A stretch of 16,055 nt of DNA from JBCCFK01 sp965262315 (GTDB lineage Bacteria; Actinomycetota; Acidimicrobiia; Acidimicrobiales; UBA8592). The DNA lies in contig CBDHFJ010000109.1 of the NCBI GenBank assembly GCA_965262315.1, positions 1 through 16,055 on the forward strand, written 5' to 3'. Shown here piece after piece: positions 13,698-16,055 of this stretch. Each line of letters opens with the position of its first letter. The stretch's first letter is position 1. The notes beneath the pieces were generated by a model. It worked only from the letters and a program-made list of their open reading frames with translations. It made no database searches and was not told where the DNA came from. The position numbers and the translations under genes are program-made.

Positions 13698-15320
13698 GTG
13701 AGGGTCGAAGGCCGGCGGCCGCACGCGGTCACCAAGAGCGGGCCGGTGCGCGGCAAGCTGATGAGCAAGGGACGGATCGCTGCGTTCAACGGCGTTCCGT
13801 ATGCCGCGCCACCCGTGGGCAGGGCGCGATGGTGCCCACCCCGCCCGCACGACGGCTGGACCGACGAGCGGGACTGCACCAAGCCGGGCCCCAGCGCCTG
13901 GCAGCGGGCCACGCTGGGCGACGAGTTCTTCGCAGCCCTCGTCGACGGGCTCGGCCTCGCTGCCTGGCGACGGCGAACGCTGACCACGCTGCTGAAGGTC
14001 ATGCCGCAGAAGCAGAGCGAGGACTGCCTCCATCTCAACGTCCGCGCTCCTGTGCATGGCGACGCCCTCCCGGTCCTGGTCTGGATCCACGGCGGCGACC
14101 ACACCGACGGTTCTGGCCACGAGCCGATCTACGAGGGCCGTCATCTGGCGGCGCGAGATGCCGTGGTGGTGACGATCAACTATCGGCTCGGACTGTTCGG
14201 CTTCTTCGCGCACCCCGAGTTGGCCGAGGAGTCGCCCGACGGGGTGTCCGGCAACTACGGGCTCCTCGATCAGATCGCTGCGCTCGAATGGGTCCGTGAC
14301 AACATCGCCGAGTTCGGTGGTGACCCCGACTGCGTCACCGTGTTCGGCGAGTCGGCGGGCGGGCAGGCCGTCCTCAACCTGATGACGTCGCCGCGCGCTC
14401 GCGGGCTGTTTCACCGAGCGATCGCGCAGAGCCCCAGCGACAGCGGTCGCTGGCTGCACCTCCGTCGTCCGGTGCTCGACTTCACGTCGGCGGAGGCGGC
14501 GGGTGGACGGTTCGCCGACCTCGTCGTCGGCGAGGGGCGGGGTCAGCTGTCGCGCCTGCGGTCGATCTCGGCCGAGACGCTGACCGAGTACTACCGGGAG
14601 CACCCGCATCTCGGTCGCTACTTCTACCCGGCTGTGGACGGGGCCGTCCTGCCCACCACACCCATGACGGCGTTCTCGCTCGGGGCCCAGGCGCGGGTCC
14701 CACTCATCGTCGGGTACAACGCCGACGAGGGCACGCTGCTCGCGGGGGTGACCCATCCGGTGGGTGGAGAGTTCGAGTCCACCGGACGGCCCGACATCCG
14801 GGCCACGTTGATCCGCTCGTACGGATCCGTGGAGGAGGCCGAACGTCTCCTGGCCGCCTACCCGGGTCTGGCCGACGGCGATCCCGACGCCGTCGTCACC
14901 CACATCGGCGACCACATGTTCGGCGTCCACGTCGACCACGCCAGCCGGCGGCACGCCGCGGCAGGGCACCCGACGTACCGCTACCACTACCGGTCCGTGC
15001 CCGCGTCGCCGGAGCAGACTGCCGGCGCGTTCCACGCCGCCGAAGTGATCAACGTGTTCGGCACCTCACTGCCGTTGGTGCCGGCACCTGCCGGCACCGA
15101 CGAGCTGAACGCCGAGATGGGCGACCGGTGGGTGGGGTTCGCCCGGACCGGCACGCCGGAGGTCGCAGGCCGCTCGGATTGGCCGCGCTACGACCCGGAG
15201 AACCCGGTCCACATGGTGTTCGATCGGCCGACCTCCGCGGTCGAGCCGTGTCCGGCTCAGGAGGGGTTGGACGTGATGCGCGATCGCATCGACCGCCTCT
15301 CCGGGCTCGTCGCCGACTGA
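13698..15320 (+). CDS. type B carboxylesterase
   Basis: A 540-residue serine hydrolase of the carboxylesterase/cholinesterase family (COG2272), normal for bacterial members. In order: GRIAAFNGVPYAAPPVG at the N-terminus, SEDCLHLNV (107-115), the oxyanion region WIHGGDHTDG (129-138), GNYGLLDQIAALEWV, the nucleophile elbow FGESAGG with S219, the acid E344 (YNADEGTLLAG), and H446 (AFHAAEVINVFG). The triad is complete. Where most relatives have HGGG or HGGAF, this one has HGGD, which may alter the oxyanion hole. There is no signal peptide, so it is probably cytoplasmic, hydrolysing small esters; the substrate is unknown. The frame is open upstream to 13353, over the glycosyltransferase. GTG 13698 is chosen because GGAGG (13687-13691) lies 6 nt before it and homology begins a few codons in. 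Confidence 0.9.
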   Translation: MRVEGRRPHAVTKSGPVRGKLMSKGRIAAFNGVPYAAPPVGRARWCPPRPHDGWTDERDCTKPGPSAWQRATLGDEFFAALVDGLGLAAWRRRTLTTLLKVMPQKQSEDCLHLNVRAPVHGDALPVLVWIHGGDHTDGSGHEPIYEGRHLAARDAVVVTINYRLGLFGFFAHPELAEESPDGVSGNYGLLDQIAALEWVRDNIAEFGGDPDCVTVFGESAGGQAVLNLMTSPRARGLFHRAIAQSPSDSGRWLHLRRPVLDFTSAEAAGGRFADLVVGEGRGQLSRLRSISAETLTEYYREHPHLGRYFYPAVDGAVLPTTPMTAFSLGAQARVPLIVGYNADEGTLLAGVTHPVGGEFESTGRPDIRATLIRSYGSVEEAERLLAAYPGLADGDPDAVVTHIGDHMFGVHVDHASRRHAAAGHPTYRYHYRSVPASPEQTAGAFHAAEVINVFGTSLPLVPAPAGTDELNAEMGDRWVGFARTGTPEVAGRSDWPRYDPENPVHMVFDRPTSAVEPCPAQEGLDVMRDRIDRLSGLVAD

Positions 15321-15329
15321 CCCACCCAC

Positions 15330-16055
15330 TCAGAAGTAGGGGCTGACGAACGACGGCTCGTCCGGAGCCGGAGCGGGCGGACGCTGGTCGACACGGCGGC
15401 TGAGGGCATGCATCGCCATCCCGCCGAGGAGCGGGCCGGGCGCGAGGAGGAGGAACGCCCAACCCCACCCGTGGGCGTCCCGCACGACCGGCACCAGGAA
15501 GATGGTGAAGACCGTGAGCACGAAGCCGGCGGCGAGCTGCACGGTCAGCGCGGTCCCCACGTAGCGGGCCTCGGTCACCTCGGTCACGATCGTCGAGAAC
15601 TGGGCGCTGTCGGCGACCACCCAGAAGCCCCACACCAGCCCGATGCCGACCACGATCGGGGTGGGGGCGTCGAGAAGGAACCCGGCGACCACGGCCACCG
15701 ACCCCGACCATCGGAGAGCGATGGCGGCGGCCTCGCTCCGGGACCGTCGGTCACTGACCAGACCGGCGTAGACCGACCCTGCGGCACCAGCCGAGATCGC
15801 CCCGAAGCCGGCGAGGCTCGCCCACCGGTCATTGCCGGGTCCGAACGCATCCGCATAGAAGGCCGTGATCCACGCCCACATGGCATAGAGCTCCCACATG
15901 TGGCCGAAGTAGCCGGCGGTGGCCAGCCGGAACTCGCGGTTGGCGACGATCGCTCGGAGCTGGCCGGGATCGAACCCTGCAGGCGAGAGTGCGTTGGGGC
16001 CGTCGCGGCCGATGCGGTCGACGATGAGGCCGCCGAGGACGGTCGCCACCGAGGT
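15330..16055 (-). CDS. MFS transporter, N-terminal part beyond the right edge
   Basis: The C-terminal ~241 residues of a multi-helix membrane protein; the 5' end lies past the right edge and the frame is still open there. Six or so hydrophobic segments are visible, e.g. AMWAWITAFYADAF, GFGAISAGAAGSVYAGLVSD, VGIGLVWGFWVVADS, LAAGFVLTVFTIFLVP and AFLLLAPGPLLGGMAM. GLVSDRRSRSEAA is the cytoplasmic loop between helices, typical of the second MFS half (G-x-x-S-D-R-x-x-R). It ends in a Pro-rich tail, PSFVSPYF. The transported substrate is unknown. It converges with the esterase, with a 9-bp gap between stop codons and no separate terminator. Confidence 0.82.
   Translation of the reverse strand, partial: TSVATVLGGLIVDRIGRDGPNALSPAGFDPGQLRAIVANREFRLATAGYFGHMWELYAMWAWITAFYADAFGPGNDRWASLAGFGAISAGAAGSVYAGLVSDRRSRSEAAAIALRWSGSVAVVAGFLLDAPTPIVVGIGLVWGFWVVADSAQFSTIVTEVTEARYVGTALTVQLAAGFVLTVFTIFLVPVVRDAHGWGWAFLLLAPGPLLGGMAMHALSRRVDQRPPAPAPDEPSFVSPYF

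Noticed and set aside
12242..14299. Plus-strand open frame of 685 codons
   Set aside because: Runs antisense through the whole glycosyltransferase and out of frame into the esterase; no domain is seen.

Overview
The window is very GC-rich DNA with actinobacterial hallmarks: an F420-type (Ddn-like) reductase, a furA-katG pair, GTG starts, and possible leaderless promoters of the TANNNT type. A high-GC actinobacterium, perhaps of the class Acidimicrobiia, is the best guess; the lineage is inference from gene content. No mobile element, tRNA, rRNA or CRISPR array was seen.

Layout. 1-1705 (minus): two alpha/beta hydrolases, the first running off the left edge. 2049-4246 (plus): a three-gene operon of a five-helix membrane protein with four helix-end histidines (DUF6529-like, probable bis-heme b), a membrane-anchored type I copper protein, and a lipoprotein with two Yx(FWY)xxD repeat pairs; two strong hairpins close it. 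4497-8987 (minus strand, reading right to left): katG, a terminator, a small Cys-rich ORF, a MocD-like diiron desaturase/oxygenase joined to a MocE-like Rieske ferredoxin, and a Ddn-family F420 enzyme. 9116-9565 (minus): the Fur-family regulator upstream of katG, with an odd repeated 3' end. 9709-12314 (plus): a PEP-utilizing-type phosphohistidine protein without an ATP-grasp domain, then an M23-like lipoprotein. 12323-13531 (minus): a family 4 glycosyltransferase. 13698-15320 (plus): a type B carboxylesterase. 15330-16055 (minus): the C-terminal half of an MFS transporter cut by the right edge.

How the genes fit together. The centre is rich in redox proteins. The 2049-4246 operon reads as a short electron path from the membrane outward (b-heme protein, cupredoxin, surface lipoprotein); this is the best candidate for a little-described system. 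The desaturase-Rieske protein would carry its own electron donor. Fur and KatG form the usual peroxide-response pair.

Data quality. Three frameshifts interrupt otherwise well-conserved genes: two in katG that cancel each other and one in the desaturase-Rieske gene. Two lie in C/G runs. They look more like sequencing indels than gene decay, so these two genes are described as intended full-length products.
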